From Trichomonas tenax (taxonomy: Eukaryota > Parabasalia > Trichomonadida > Trichomonadidae), in contig JALKBU010000012.1 of the NCBI GenBank assembly GCA_023091735.1, forward strand, positions 1 through 64,000: a DNA stretch of 64,000 bases, read 5' to 3'. The notes beneath the pieces are model-generated. The model was given only the letters and a program-made list of their open reading frames with translations, ran no database searches and had not been told where the DNA came from. This document shows, piece by piece, positions 10,711 to 20,534 of this stretch; positions within the stretch are counted from its first letter, which is position 1; the number at the start of each line of letters is the position of its first letter. Both the position numbers and the translations under genes were made by a program.

Positions 10711-13700
10711 ATGTCCGGAATCACTCATGAACAAATTAAAAATATTTTAGATGTTTATCACATTGAAAAACATCCTAAAAATAATTTTAATAATAATTTT
10801 TCTAAATATAGTCAACTATTAAAAAATCTTGGATATACTGACGATATTTATGATTATAATTCCGTTAAAAAATATATTAATATTATTCATGGTCATAAAA
10901 CCAAGAAATTATTCAAAGAATTACCATTTAACGATAATACAGAATTTACGGAAAATATTATGATCTGAGTAAAGCAAATTATGGAGATTATTTTGAAATT
11001 TTTGATAAAAAAATTTAAACAGGAATATCTAAACGATATGAATCCACCAGATATATCTAATGATAATAATTATATTAATCAGTTAGAGAAAATTTCTAAT
11101 GAAAATCTCAAGAAAATTGTTCCGGTAAATATTGCAAGAAAATCTAAAGTTAATAAAATATTCGAAAATCTTGATAATAATCCATTTGGATATAAATTGG
11201 ATTTAACACAATTTGAAACAGATGATTTACTATTAATTGAAGAAAAACTTCGTGAATTTTATCATAAACATATTTCATCACAATCTTTAGTTTCACATAT
11301 TTTGGTACATTATAAGGTAAATGGATTAGAAAAATCACAACCAATAGATAACGCATCATTTAAAGAAAGATTTGAAAATTTATTAAATGGTAATTTCGTA
11401 TATAAATTAGAAGAATTACCGGCAAATGCTTCAGATGATGGTACTGAAATATATTTGGAATTTTTTGATGAGATATATTTTACGCGTCATGAAAAAATAT
11501 CTAAACCAGCAAATATGAAAAATATGAATGAAAGTAATTTTTGGCCATATAGGTTATCCGATAAATATTCATTATTAGAAGATACATTAAAACGTTATCA
11601 GATATTTACATCATTAACAAATCCTAATGGTACAATTCGTAAAGAATTACGATATAATTGTCTAATATATGCGTTATCTTATGTAATTACTGATGAAAAT
11701 ATCTTAATGGAAATATCTAATAAATTTTTAGATTGTAAATATTGTCCAATAAATGTTTTAGCTAAAATATGTGATGAATATAAAATTTGGTGTGAATTAA
11801 AATATTATGATGATAAATCTGGTAAAATGCGTATTGCTAATGAATCTCGTAATAAACATTTGAGACCAGGACCATCAAAGATGGGCTGCGACAATTCGTC
11901 GCGCGATACAGGATATAATTACAAAATAAACCTTTACACATATAAACCTTTACACATATAAAAATCACTATTTTATTAATGAAACATTACCAATAAGTTA
12001 ACATTTCATAAAACATTATGATGAAATTATTGCCTATGGTAATTCACATAAATAGTCTACACAGAAAATGTTTATGGCTAGTAAATTCCGTAAAAATAAT
12101 TTTGAAATAGATACAACAAAATCACACATTAATAGTATTAATCTAATTAAATTATTAGAAGAAATTGGAGCATTCATACCATTATCGCATAGTGATAAAG
12201 ATGTTCAAATTTCTGGGATATCTTCGCAGCATTTATTAAAGGAAAATGCCAAGCACGAATATGATTCGCAGCCCAATATTAATATTAGTCCAAATAAAAT
12301 TCCCAATGTAATTGCTGAATCAAATTTTAGATTAATGTCTGAAAATAATAACAAGAAATATATACCCAAGGATATTTCATATTGGTATGCTGATTTTGAA
12401 ACATGTCCTAAAGATAATAAGGAAATACCATTTATGATATGTTTGAGCAATATCGATGGTAAAATATCGATAACATTTAATGGTTTTGATTGTGATAAAC
12501 AATTTATGGATTTTATACCAAACAATAGTATCGTATATTTTCATAACTTAGGATTTGATGGAAGAATTTTAATAAAATTTGGTGTAAAAAATAGTACTAT
12601 GAAAGGTTCCAGAATTATTTTACAACAACATAAATACCAAGGTAAAAATATCGAATTACGTGATAGTTATTTTATCTTTACACAAAAATTGGCAAACTTT
12701 CCAATATGTTTCCCTGAAGCATTTGCTGATATGAATATCAATAAAGAACTTTTCCCATATAAATATTATAGTTATGATCGTGTAATTAATAACATTGGTA
12801 TTATTTCAGATGTTGGACCAGAATAATTACCACCATGGAATAATAAGCAAAAACAAACATTTGTAGAAAATATCGATAAAATTAATGGCTGTAGATTATC
12901 AGATAATACATTTGATAAAATTTATGATAAGAATTCACCACATTATTTATTAAAACATTGTTTTGAAGAAAATCAAATAATTCGAACAGATAATAATTAC
13001 ATCAGTTATTTTGTTGTGGATATCGAAATTTGTTCTGTTAATAAATCACGACATTTCCCATTAATTGTTAAGCGCAACAACTTGACCGTAGGGAATCATA
13101 ATGTGAACGAATGCTGTAATATGCGTGTGGATCTAATTACATTAGAAGATTTGGTCAAATATCAAGAAATATCTTATAAAATAATTGGCGAAATTTATTG
13201 GTTAGGTAACAGAACACATCACATTCGTAATGTTATTTGTAAGGTTTATGATTTACGTCGACAATATAAAAAAGAAAAAAAATCCAACGCAAGAAATTTT
13301 GAAATTAATTATGAATGCTAGTTACGGTAAATCCATTAAAACAAGAAATGCCTATGTAACAAATGATAAAGCAGATTATTATTTATATTCACATTGGCAT
13401 CAAGTTGAAGAAACATATAAAATAGAAAATTCTGATATTACATGCTTTAAATTAAATAAGGTATTAGATACACAATTTAATAATCCAGTATTTGGTGTAA
13501 GTGTTTTATCGATGTCAAAACGAATTATGAATGAAGTAATATGTTTAGCTGAAGATCTTAACATACCAATTTATTATCAAGATACCGATAGTATTCATAT
13601 CCAAGATAATTTAATTAATACATTGGCTGAAGAATTTAAGAAATTACATAAAAGAGAACTTATCGGTACATATGTGGGACAATTTCATAACAATTTCGAT

Positions 13701-14021
13701 GAATTACCTAACTGTTATTGCACTTATCATATTTCTATCGATAAGAAAATTTATTATGATGAATTAGAAAATTTTAATGGTGAACATTCACAACAATTTA
13801 GATGTAAGGGTATTCCCGAAGAAACTATTGTAGATTATGCTAATAAACATTTCGATGGTGATGTTAAATAATTATATGAATATTTATATGATGGTAATGA
13901 AATAAACTTTGACTTATTATCTACCAGAACAAGATTTAAGATGAATAAAAATGGTGAAATTAATCACTGTGAAAAATTCAAAAGATGTGTTAAAGCATTA
14001 ATACCAGAACATACATCATAA
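10711..14021 (+). pseudogene. polB: Maverick protein-primed DNA polymerase B, multiply disrupted
   Basis: One gene is recoverable in pieces. The start at 10,711 follows the element's A/T motif; an in-frame TGA (10,966-10,968) separates the first 85 codons from the next open segment (10,981-11,961). A 16-bp tandem duplication around 11,928-11,961 shifts the frame, and further stops lie near 11,998, 12,053 and 12,824. ExoI (YADFET, ~12,386-12,403) and ExoII (HNLGFDGR, ~12,535-12,560) are present. The region that should hold ExoIII and polymerase motif A is missing near 12,910-12,935. Motif B (LKLIMNASYGKS, ~13,299-13,335) follows a frameshift at an A8 run (~13,275). Motif C (YYQDTDS, 13,572-13,592) is intact. 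A TAA at 13,869-13,871 precedes the last ~50 codons. Without motif A the product could not polymerise DNA. Confidence 0.92.
11928..11961 (+). repeat. 16-bp tandem duplication inside polB
   Basis: ATAAACCTTTACACAT occurs twice in direct succession. Sixteen is not a multiple of three, so the duplication shifts the polymerase frame into an immediate stop at 11,959-11,961. Confidence 0.85.
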
Positions 14022-14107
14022 TGTACATGTAAAAATAAAATTTTATTATTTTTCTATTAATGTTTATGTTTACTAAACTATGCAGCGAATGGAATTCTCA
14101 GTTCGTC

Positions 14108-14659
14108 TTAAAAGACGACCTTAATATGTATTCCGATTTCTTTCATACGTTTAGAAACTTCTGGGTAATCATATTTTAAATTATATGTTTTATCACCCTT
14201 AATAACATAAATTGCGTTAACCTTACGATATTTATTCTTTGTTATACATCCCTCACCAATATCTTCAACATCTAATTGTACATCATCAGCATCAGTTAAT
14301 AGCTTAATAAAATTCATCAAAATAATATCGTCAGCAATAATTAATTTCTTAATGTAAATAAGATTATCACGCATCATCTGAATAACTAAATTAAGAACTT
14401 CAATTTCATTCTTCAACATCTTAATTTCGCGTGTCCATTCGGACGCAGCCTCATTAGTGGGTCCTGGATTTTCCTGAGCCGTCGATTCCGATGGATCGAT
14501 ATCACGATATTTAACTGTTATTGGTTCATCGGAATTATCTTTAAAGTTATCTTGTGATGCGTTAACGTAAACATTTGTTTCAGGTTTAACATTAACATTT
14601 ACGTTTTGTGATTGTTTTGATTCTTCACGCTTTAAACTAATCATGACATTCATATTCAT
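14108..14659 (-). CDS. Maverick accessory protein, unknown function
   Basis: The intact 183-aa frame has an N-terminal region rich in N/V/Q with NVNVN-type repeats. A DPSESTAQ segment lies near residue 53, a leucine/isoleucine heptad region (~80-115) is likely coiled coil, and the C-terminus is a compact alpha/beta-like domain. It starts directly after TTTTATTTTTATTTAAAATAT on the minus strand, the element's promoter-like motif. It is the first of three convergent minus-strand genes between polB and the ATPase. The PSESTAQ segment and its DNA recur in the next gene. No family is recognised. Confidence 0.7.
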   Translation of the reverse strand: MNMNVMISLKREESKQSQNVNVNVKPETNVYVNASQDNFKDNSDEPITVKYRDIDPSESTAQENPGPTNEAASEWTREIKMLKNEIEVLNLVIQMMRDNLIYIKKLIIADDIILMNFIKLLTDADDVQLDVEDIGEGCITKNKYRKVNAIYVIKGDKTYNLKYDYPEVSKRMKEIGIHIKVVF

Positions 14660-14660
14660 A

Positions 14661-14680
14661 TTTTAAATAAAAATAAAATT
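14661..14680 (-). promoter_or_regulatory. Maverick start-proximal A/T motif
   Basis: On the minus strand AATTTTATTTTTATTTAAAA precedes the start codon at 14,659, matching the blocks before other genes of the element. Confidence 0.5.
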
Positions 14681-14702
14681 CGAGAATAATATCAGAAATT
14701 TT

Positions 14703-15113
14703 TCATATGTTAATATTTAGAGCATTCATTAATTTCTTAATTTGAATAATTATTTCATCGATTTCTTCTTGTAATTTATTAATTTTTTATTAATTTCGTC
14801 GTTATTTCCATTATATTTCTTATATGAATAATCTGTAATTAATTTAATAACATCTTTATCTTGGGCCGTAGATTCCGATGGACTACAAATTTTTTGTTTG
14901 CGTTTAGTGATTTTGTATCCTGGTATCTTATATTTTCTATTTAATTTATATGTGGATAATTCGTTAAATTCTTCTTCATGTAAATTAAAATATTTTTTGA
15001 AATTCTTCAGGGTTATTAAATGTGATAATTTCTGGGTTATAACTTTCGATTATTTCTAAAGCTTTAATATCTTTTAAATTTTTCACACAACCATTAACAT
15101 ATTTAAACGTCAT
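14703..15113 (-). pseudogene. Maverick accessory gene broken by two A-run frameshifts
   Basis: From the ATG at 15,113 the frame runs 43 codons and stops. Changing frame at an A6 run (~14,990) continues into a basic region with the segment SPSESTAQ, and a second change at an A6 run (~14,785) continues into a helical end (K-L-Q-E-E-I-D-E-I). The final stop is at 14,703-14,705. Read through, the protein is about 136 aa. It shares the PSESTAQ segment and a C-terminal helix with its neighbour at 14,108-14,659, so the two may be distant paralogues. Function unknown. Confidence 0.6.
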
Positions 15114-15139
15114 TTATAATATATAAAAATTTTAAAACA

Positions 15140-16757
15140 TTAATAAATTATTTTTATCATCCATCGTGGTGCTTTAATAATTTTGGAATTCTTTAGAGAT
15201 TTACAAACGAACAAATTACCTTCACGATTAATAACTTTAAATCTTCCCAATGTTTTTGGTTTTAATTTATCCATGGCATTTGCTTCATTATAAAATTCTA
15301 CGGTATATCCAATAACATCATATTTCGGTAATGAATTAGTGATGAAATTTTCTTTTGCCATTTCCAAACAATATTTACGTTCCATATCTTCTGTCATATC
15401 ATATGGTGAAACTAGTCTTTTGAAAAATCTAGTGAATGTTACATTAGGTGAATTATTGTATTCATTAACTAAATAATTCATACGTTCTGGTGTAATATCT
15501 GTACCATATCCCATATTATAATTCATTGTGCTTATTGTGCGACATATCCTATCTAAAATTGCTAATGTGGTATGAATTTTACGAGTTTCATCTTGTGTAA
15601 CAAATGCTTTAACATCATTAACAATATATTGTCTGAAACCAATGTTATTAATAGCACACCATGTTTGAAACGTTGGACCAAATGCCGGTTCTTTATCGCA
15701 GATAATATTTTGGATATTTATACCGTTATTCATTAAAGATATTAATGATGCTACAGTATTTTCCTTAGTCATATATGATTTAATCTCCTTAGAAATTATC
15801 CATTTATTCTTATAATATTTATATCCAGGTGATAATACAGCATATAATTTTCTAGTATTAACTTCAACAACAAATAACCATACAAAATCACCAGAAATAA
15901 AATAATCGATAATTACCGTATTTTTTGGGGCAACTATATTCGTATAATATTTTGTGTTAGATTTTAAATCAAATGATACAGGTTTTATTTCTTCCCAATT
16001 ATTTGTAATAGTTTCATCTGTCTAATTGTTACGTTTAGCATATTCCATAAACTTTGATTGTGTTTACCAAGGATTCATATTCTTGAATTTATTTGCTGAA
16101 TTTATATATGAATTATTTGTTTGAATTTTATCTAATAATTTTTTATTTTCATCATCTTCGTAAATTTTAATTTCATTAATTCGATTATGTTTGTAAATAT
16201 TATAAAGGTTATAATTACATTTATAAATTTCGTACATATCCTTAGTGGACATTGTTGTAGATATTTTCTTAATACGTTTTTGTATATCTTTGGGTAATGT
16301 TTCGAATTTTGTTGTGTTTGTCTTATTATAAAGAGCACACTCTAATAAAATGGAACTTATATGTTTATCATTAATTATACCCCATTATATTTTCATCATG
16401 ATAATCACTTTGTTTATATTTCTGATATAAATAATTTATTATTTCTGAATTGGTATCTACAAATATTTTAAATACAATCATATAAGAATTTTCATCAGAA
16501 ATAACTTTTGAAATTTCATTGTAATAATTATACAGGAATTTATATGTTGGAATATCGATGTAATAATATTTCATCAGGTCTCTAAGCTTATTATTTTCTA
16601 TAATACTCCAATAATTATTTATCTTATCATAATTTTCGCTAATAACATTTTTATTTTTGCTGTGAATATTAGCGAAAATTCCATACAGGAAATTATGATA
16701 ACGAATATTTGTTTCAAAAATTTTTAATTTATTTTCAAATGTTAAATCTTGAAACAT
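15140..16757 (-). pseudogene. Maverick retrovirus-type (rve) integrase, disrupted
   Basis: The downstream part (15,140 to 16,021) is open and contains the first acidic segment (V-I-I-D-Y-F, ~15,915), the second (ICDKEPAF, ~15,705) and the region before the third acidic residue, followed by a C-terminal SH3-like stretch (ending K-A-P-R-W-M-I-K). In the same frame upstream, TAG at 16,022-16,024 and TAA at 16,064-16,066 interrupt it. A further open segment begins about 16,335. The open frame 16,371-16,757 (128 aa, starting MFQDLTF) probably supplies the N-terminus, joined by a frame change near 16,370; that last link is inference. The enzyme would integrate element ends and create the short target duplication. 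Confidence 0.82.
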
Positions 16758-16781
16758 ATATTTTTATTTATTATTAAATTA
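16758..16781 (+). promoter_or_regulatory. 24-bp divergent promoter-like interval
   Basis: Only 24 bp (TATTTTTATTTATTATTAAA-type) separate the minus-strand start at 16,757 from the plus-strand ATPase start at 16,782. The block matches the A/T motif in the ATPase orientation. Confidence 0.5.
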
Positions 16782-17594
16782 ATGCTTGATAGTGATTACC
16801 TAAACAATTCTGATTATTCTGATGAAGATTCTGATACTAATGTTAACGAAGAAATGGAATTAGAACTTATGGATCGGACATCTAAAGAAAATTTAGAGAA
16901 AATACCTGGAACAAACATTTATCTGAATTCTGTTAATGTATTTGTTGGTAGACAACGTACCGGTAAAACATTCACTATGACTAAAGAAATAATTAAATTA
17001 TCGAGACATTCTAAAGAAACACATCTAATAATTTATGTTAATAAAGATGGTGAAGCTAATGATGAAACATTTGACAGATGTGCTAATCTGATAGGAACTT
17101 ATGTTATATATGTATCGTACAAAGATGCCCCAAAATTAATTAAGGAAATAATTAAATATAAAAGTTTCTACAATCAAATTAAAGAAAACCATTTAGAACA
17201 AGAAGTTCGGGATAATATTGCCAATGAAATATTTGAGAAATTATTTATTAGTAATTTTGATTTAGATTATTTACACACAGTAGTAATTTTAGAAGATGCC
17301 ACAAATACTAAAGCAATTTCTGATCAAACATCTATATTTAATGATCTTATGACCAAATGTCGCCATATACAATTTTCATTTTTCGTATTAATACATTTTT
17401 GGAAAGCATTATCAACAAATCTCAAATCAAATTTATCCACAATAGTTATATTTACAGGATATTCTCGACAACATTTACAATATATGTTATATCAATTAAA
17501 CATTTCTGAAACTATTAATGAATATATAACAAATATAAATCTCTCAGAGAACATGATAAATTATATATCAACGCAAATTCTCAGAAATTATTAA
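16782..17594 (+). CDS. Maverick genome-packaging-type ATPase (FtsK/HerA-like)
   Basis: The 270-aa protein is intact. Walker A is GRQRTGKT at residues 56-63 and Walker B is VVILED at ~167-172, with the acidic pair E171-D172. A polar, acidic N-terminus (NNSDYSDEDSD) precedes the core. Size and motif order match the A32/FtsK-HerA-type ATPase encoded by Mavericks and related virophages, where it is thought to translocate DNA into capsids. The ATG at 16,782 is chosen over an upstream TTG because it directly follows the element's A/T motif. It is one of few unbroken genes here, which hints at recent activity or recent selection. Confidence 0.88.
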   Translation: MLDSDYLNNSDYSDEDSDTNVNEEMELELMDRTSKENLEKIPGTNIYLNSVNVFVGRQRTGKTFTMTKEIIKLSRHSKETHLIIYVNKDGEANDETFDRCANLIGTYVIYVSYKDAPKLIKEIIKYKSFYNQIKENHLEQEVRDNIANEIFEKLFISNFDLDYLHTVVILEDATNTKAISDQTSIFNDLMTKCRHIQFSFFVLIHFWKALSTNLKSNLSTIVIFTGYSRQHLQYMLYQLNISETINEYITNINLSENMINYISTQILRNY

Positions 17595-17629
17595 TTTTAT
17601 AATATGTGTAATTTTTGCTATTAATTATG

Positions 17630-17649
17630 ATTTTTTTTATTTTTATTAA
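17630..17649 (+). promoter_or_regulatory. Maverick start-proximal A/T motif
   Basis: TTTTTTTTATTTTTATTAA ends immediately at the ATG of the 468-aa gene; this is the cleanest example of the motif. Confidence 0.55.
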
Positions 17650-19056
17650 ATGGAAAAACGTTGGACTGTTGATAACCTCCCAATGGGAGTAGATAAGAGA
17701 AAACAAAGGGTTTATTCACAACAATATTCAGAAACACAAAAAGATTTATATGATTCTCTGATAAATGTTATTTTGAATCACAAAGCAGAAATTCAGAAAA
17801 TACCACAATTGGCAGATATCGGATATGCTACGAAATATGCTTTTAAACGTGGATTACCTGAACCAAAAGAAGTGGATATTAATGGTGATAATACACCAGA
17901 AACTGTTGTTTATGATAAATCTGGTAAACCATATATTATTAATGGATATAAGTTAAGAGCATCAGATTATCCACAAAGAAAACTTTATTATCATGAAAAC
18001 GATACAGATGAAAAATTAATAGAAGCAGGACCTATGAGTGATTGGATTAAACATAAAACATATAATATGACAAAAAACAAGAATAATCCATGGAAATATC
18101 ATATCTCACAAGGTGAAGAATATGATGAATTATCTAGATATGGTTATAAGATGCCAACAAAGCCTATGGAAAAATTATCTACATTTTCAATATTTGTTAA
18201 ACTATTGTCTCAGAATGGATTTATGGATGCTGTTTACAATGAAAGATTACCTGCTGTATTTACCGGTGGACCTAGTGCTATTAAGTTATTCCGTAAAATT
18301 GTTTCACCTATGATTATGTACAGGTCACTTTATATAAGAATTGTCGAAAAACTATTGTTTTATTATCTTGTGGAAAAAGGTCGTATTATTGGCAATACCT
18401 ACGAATTATTTAAGGACTTTATTAAGCACAATCCTAATAGATGGTGGACATTGTTTGCTACTAATTTCTTACAAAACAAATTTACAGAATTTAAAGATTC
18501 GAGAGTTGATGTCGATGTTGTTATGAATGCGTTAGTTAATGGAAATATCGATTGGGAATTAAATCATGATGGTACTCTTAAAGATCCTAATGATGCTATT
18601 ATTTATTTGGTTGGTAGAAAGAATGTTAAAGATCCTATATTCCTTAGATGGATAACAGAAGCTAACAGTAGTAATGAAGTTTTAGCAATTCTATCAGATA
18701 AGAAACATGATGATTATAAAGAATGGAGAAAAGTTATAGAAACATTTAAGAGAAGTGCTCGTGAAGATCAAAAGGTATTCTTTAAGGATGTTATCAAGAA
18801 TTTCTTTGAAAATGCTAAGGCATTAGAAAAATGGAGAGTTCAAGAAGAACTAGGATATAATTCTTCTAATGATACTACAGTACAAGTTGATAATAGTGGT
18901 AAGCCTAATTTAGTTGAACCAAAGCCAGTAACACCAATTAAAGAAACTAAGACAACACTTAAGGAAGGTACTAGTGAAGTAGTTGCTACTGATGGTTCTG
19001 AAGGTGGTGAAAATATACCAGGTGAAGTTCTCGATGCTGAATCCAGTTATACATAA
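17650..19056 (+). CDS. Conserved-looking Maverick protein of unknown function (468 aa)
   Basis: This is an intact 468-aa frame. Its N-terminal half is rich in aromatic/basic residues and contains a D-I-N-G-D-N calcium-loop-like stretch (~residues 76-81). The middle (residues ~190-380) is helical, and the P/T/E-rich acidic tail (~395-468) looks disordered. No membrane segment or enzyme motif is visible. Its position between the ATPase and capsid genes suggests a virion or assembly role, but that is inference. It is among the longest intact frames in the element. Confidence 0.75.
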   Translation: MEKRWTVDNLPMGVDKRKQRVYSQQYSETQKDLYDSLINVILNHKAEIQKIPQLADIGYATKYAFKRGLPEPKEVDINGDNTPETVVYDKSGKPYIINGYKLRASDYPQRKLYYHENDTDEKLIEAGPMSDWIKHKTYNMTKNKNNPWKYHISQGEEYDELSRYGYKMPTKPMEKLSTFSIFVKLLSQNGFMDAVYNERLPAVFTGGPSAIKLFRKIVSPMIMYRSLYIRIVEKLLFYYLVEKGRIIGNTYELFKDFIKHNPNRWWTLFATNFLQNKFTEFKDSRVDVDVVMNALVNGNIDWELNHDGTLKDPNDAIIYLVGRKNVKDPIFLRWITEANSSNEVLAILSDKKHDDYKEWRKVIETFKRSAREDQKVFFKDVIKNFFENAKALEKWRVQEELGYNSSNDTTVQVDNSGKPNLVEPKPVTPIKETKTTLKEGTSEVVATDGSEGGENIPGEVLDAESSYT

Positions 19057-19091
19057 GAAATATATCTAAAATAATTTAAAGATCAGAATTA

Positions 19092-19110
19092 TAATTTTAT
19101 TTTTATATAA
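19092..19110 (+). promoter_or_regulatory. Maverick start-proximal A/T motif
   Basis: ATAATTTTATTTTTATATAA ends at the ATG at 19,111 and supports that start even though the frame is broken soon after. Confidence 0.5.
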
Positions 19111-19897
19111 ATGTTAGCAAAAATAATTAATGAAATAAATACTATGAAAAAAATCTCAAATAGATGTACCAACAACTACCATAATTGTTAATGATGTACT
19201 TAACAGTGGATCTATTGTTGAAGAAATTAAAGAACATGTTGCCGATAAGATTACAGAAATGGATATCGATGGCACATTACCAGAAAAATTATCAGATAAT
19301 TTTACAACTAAAAGTTATGTAGATAATGAAATAAGTAATGTTAGAAATAGTATACCGACACAAATATCACCTATATATAGTGAATTATATATTAATGGTT
19401 GGAATTATAAAAATAATACATTAAAAATAAAATTTAATAGAAATAATCCAGTAATAACTGATAGTAAAATTTTTATAAAGTTTTACGAATATAATCCAAA
19501 ATTTATTTATGAAACGTCTTATTATTTAGAAATTATAAATAGTATTGAAATAATAATTAAATATACATGTACAAAAATTCATAATGAAAGTTTAACCGTA
19601 GGATCACCAGGTTATAATGACTTAAAATTTAAAATTATATTTGGTCAATATATAAATGATAATTATATTTACCCCACAATCGAAATACAAATCGATAAAA
19701 AACAGTCTGTGATTTATCATCAAAGCAATCCGACAGTTCATGTTATTAGTAATGCTACTTACGGTATTGAGGATAGTCCGGTTTCTGAAAAATTTTATAA
19801 AGATAAGTATATTAATTATAAGTATAACAATCATATTGTACAATCAGTTACAGATTTATATACACAACTAACATCAGAAATATCCGCACCGGTATAA
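19111..19897 (+). pseudogene. Fibre-like Maverick protein with an early frameshift
   Basis: The start at 19,111 is fixed by the A/T motif. After 14 codons an A7 run (~19,147-19,153) shifts the frame; the main body is open from about 19,160 to 19,897. Near residue 60-75 it carries L-S-D-N-F-T-T-K-S-Y-V-D-N-E, a segment typical of trimeric fibre or shaft proteins of phages and large DNA viruses. The rest is beta-rich and asparagine/tyrosine rich. A receptor-binding or fibre role is inferred from this segment and from its place among virion genes. The frame change could be a lesion or slippage at the A run. Confidence 0.6.
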
Positions 19898-19956
19898 TTT
19901 CAGAAATGCAATATTATATTAAATATTGATCCAAAAATAATAATTAAAATTTTCAT

Positions 19957-20484
19957 TTATTTATTATTATCAATTATAATACCAATTTTCTCCGCTATTA
20001 TTTTTATAGCATCATAATGATTTAACAATATCCTATTAATTTCTTGAATTTTTGTTGTAATATTTTCTTGAATTATTTCATTTATTTTTTCTTCAGTAAT
20101 TTGATTGTTAGCTATTTCCTGTTATAATTGTAAGATATTAAATGTAGGAAGTCCACTCATAATATTTATTAGAAATAAAATGCGAATAATATTCGCAGGA
20201 CCATCATATTTTGGTAAGTGTCTAGCTTCGGTACCATTACAGACACAAATAGCAGAATCAAAATATTTATCACGTTCTACAAAATCAGCATGTGCCACAG
20301 TATCTGGCCAATATTTGACACCTACTAATACTTTAATATCTTCCACAACTATATATTTGCGATTTTTACTTGCTGTAAATTCCGGTAGTAAATTTATCGT
20401 AACTTCATCAACTGGAGTTCTATCTGGTTTGTAATACCATAAATATGTTTTGGTTGGTTCTTGGTAATTAATTTCGTCAAACAT
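19957..20484 (-). pseudogene. Candidate minor capsid protein of the Maverick, one in-frame stop
   Basis: The 120-codon open segment (20,122-20,484) is beta-rich with aromatic and aspartate residues, of a size suited to a single jelly-roll penton-like protein. An in-frame TAA at 20,119-20,121 is followed without frame change by about 53 codons of amphipathic helix ending at 19,957. The start follows TAATTTTTATTTTTATTAAA on the minus strand. It sits directly downstream of the major capsid gene and in the same orientation. The jelly-roll assignment is an inference from size and neighbours, not from a motif. Confidence 0.5.
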
Positions 20485-20503
20485 TTTAATAAAAATAAAA
20501 ATT
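20485..20503 (-). promoter_or_regulatory. Maverick start-proximal A/T motif
   Basis: On the minus strand AATTTTTATTTTTATTAAA abuts the start codon at 20,484; it is nearly identical to the block before 17,650. Confidence 0.55.
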
Positions 20504-20534
20504 ATATATTATCTAAAATATTTATGATATTATT

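Noticed and set aside
10711..14021. Alternative genetic code to explain in-frame stops in Maverick genes
   Set aside because: TAA, TAG and TGA all occur as interruptions, host genes use standard stops, and frameshifts and a deletion accompany them; decay explains all.
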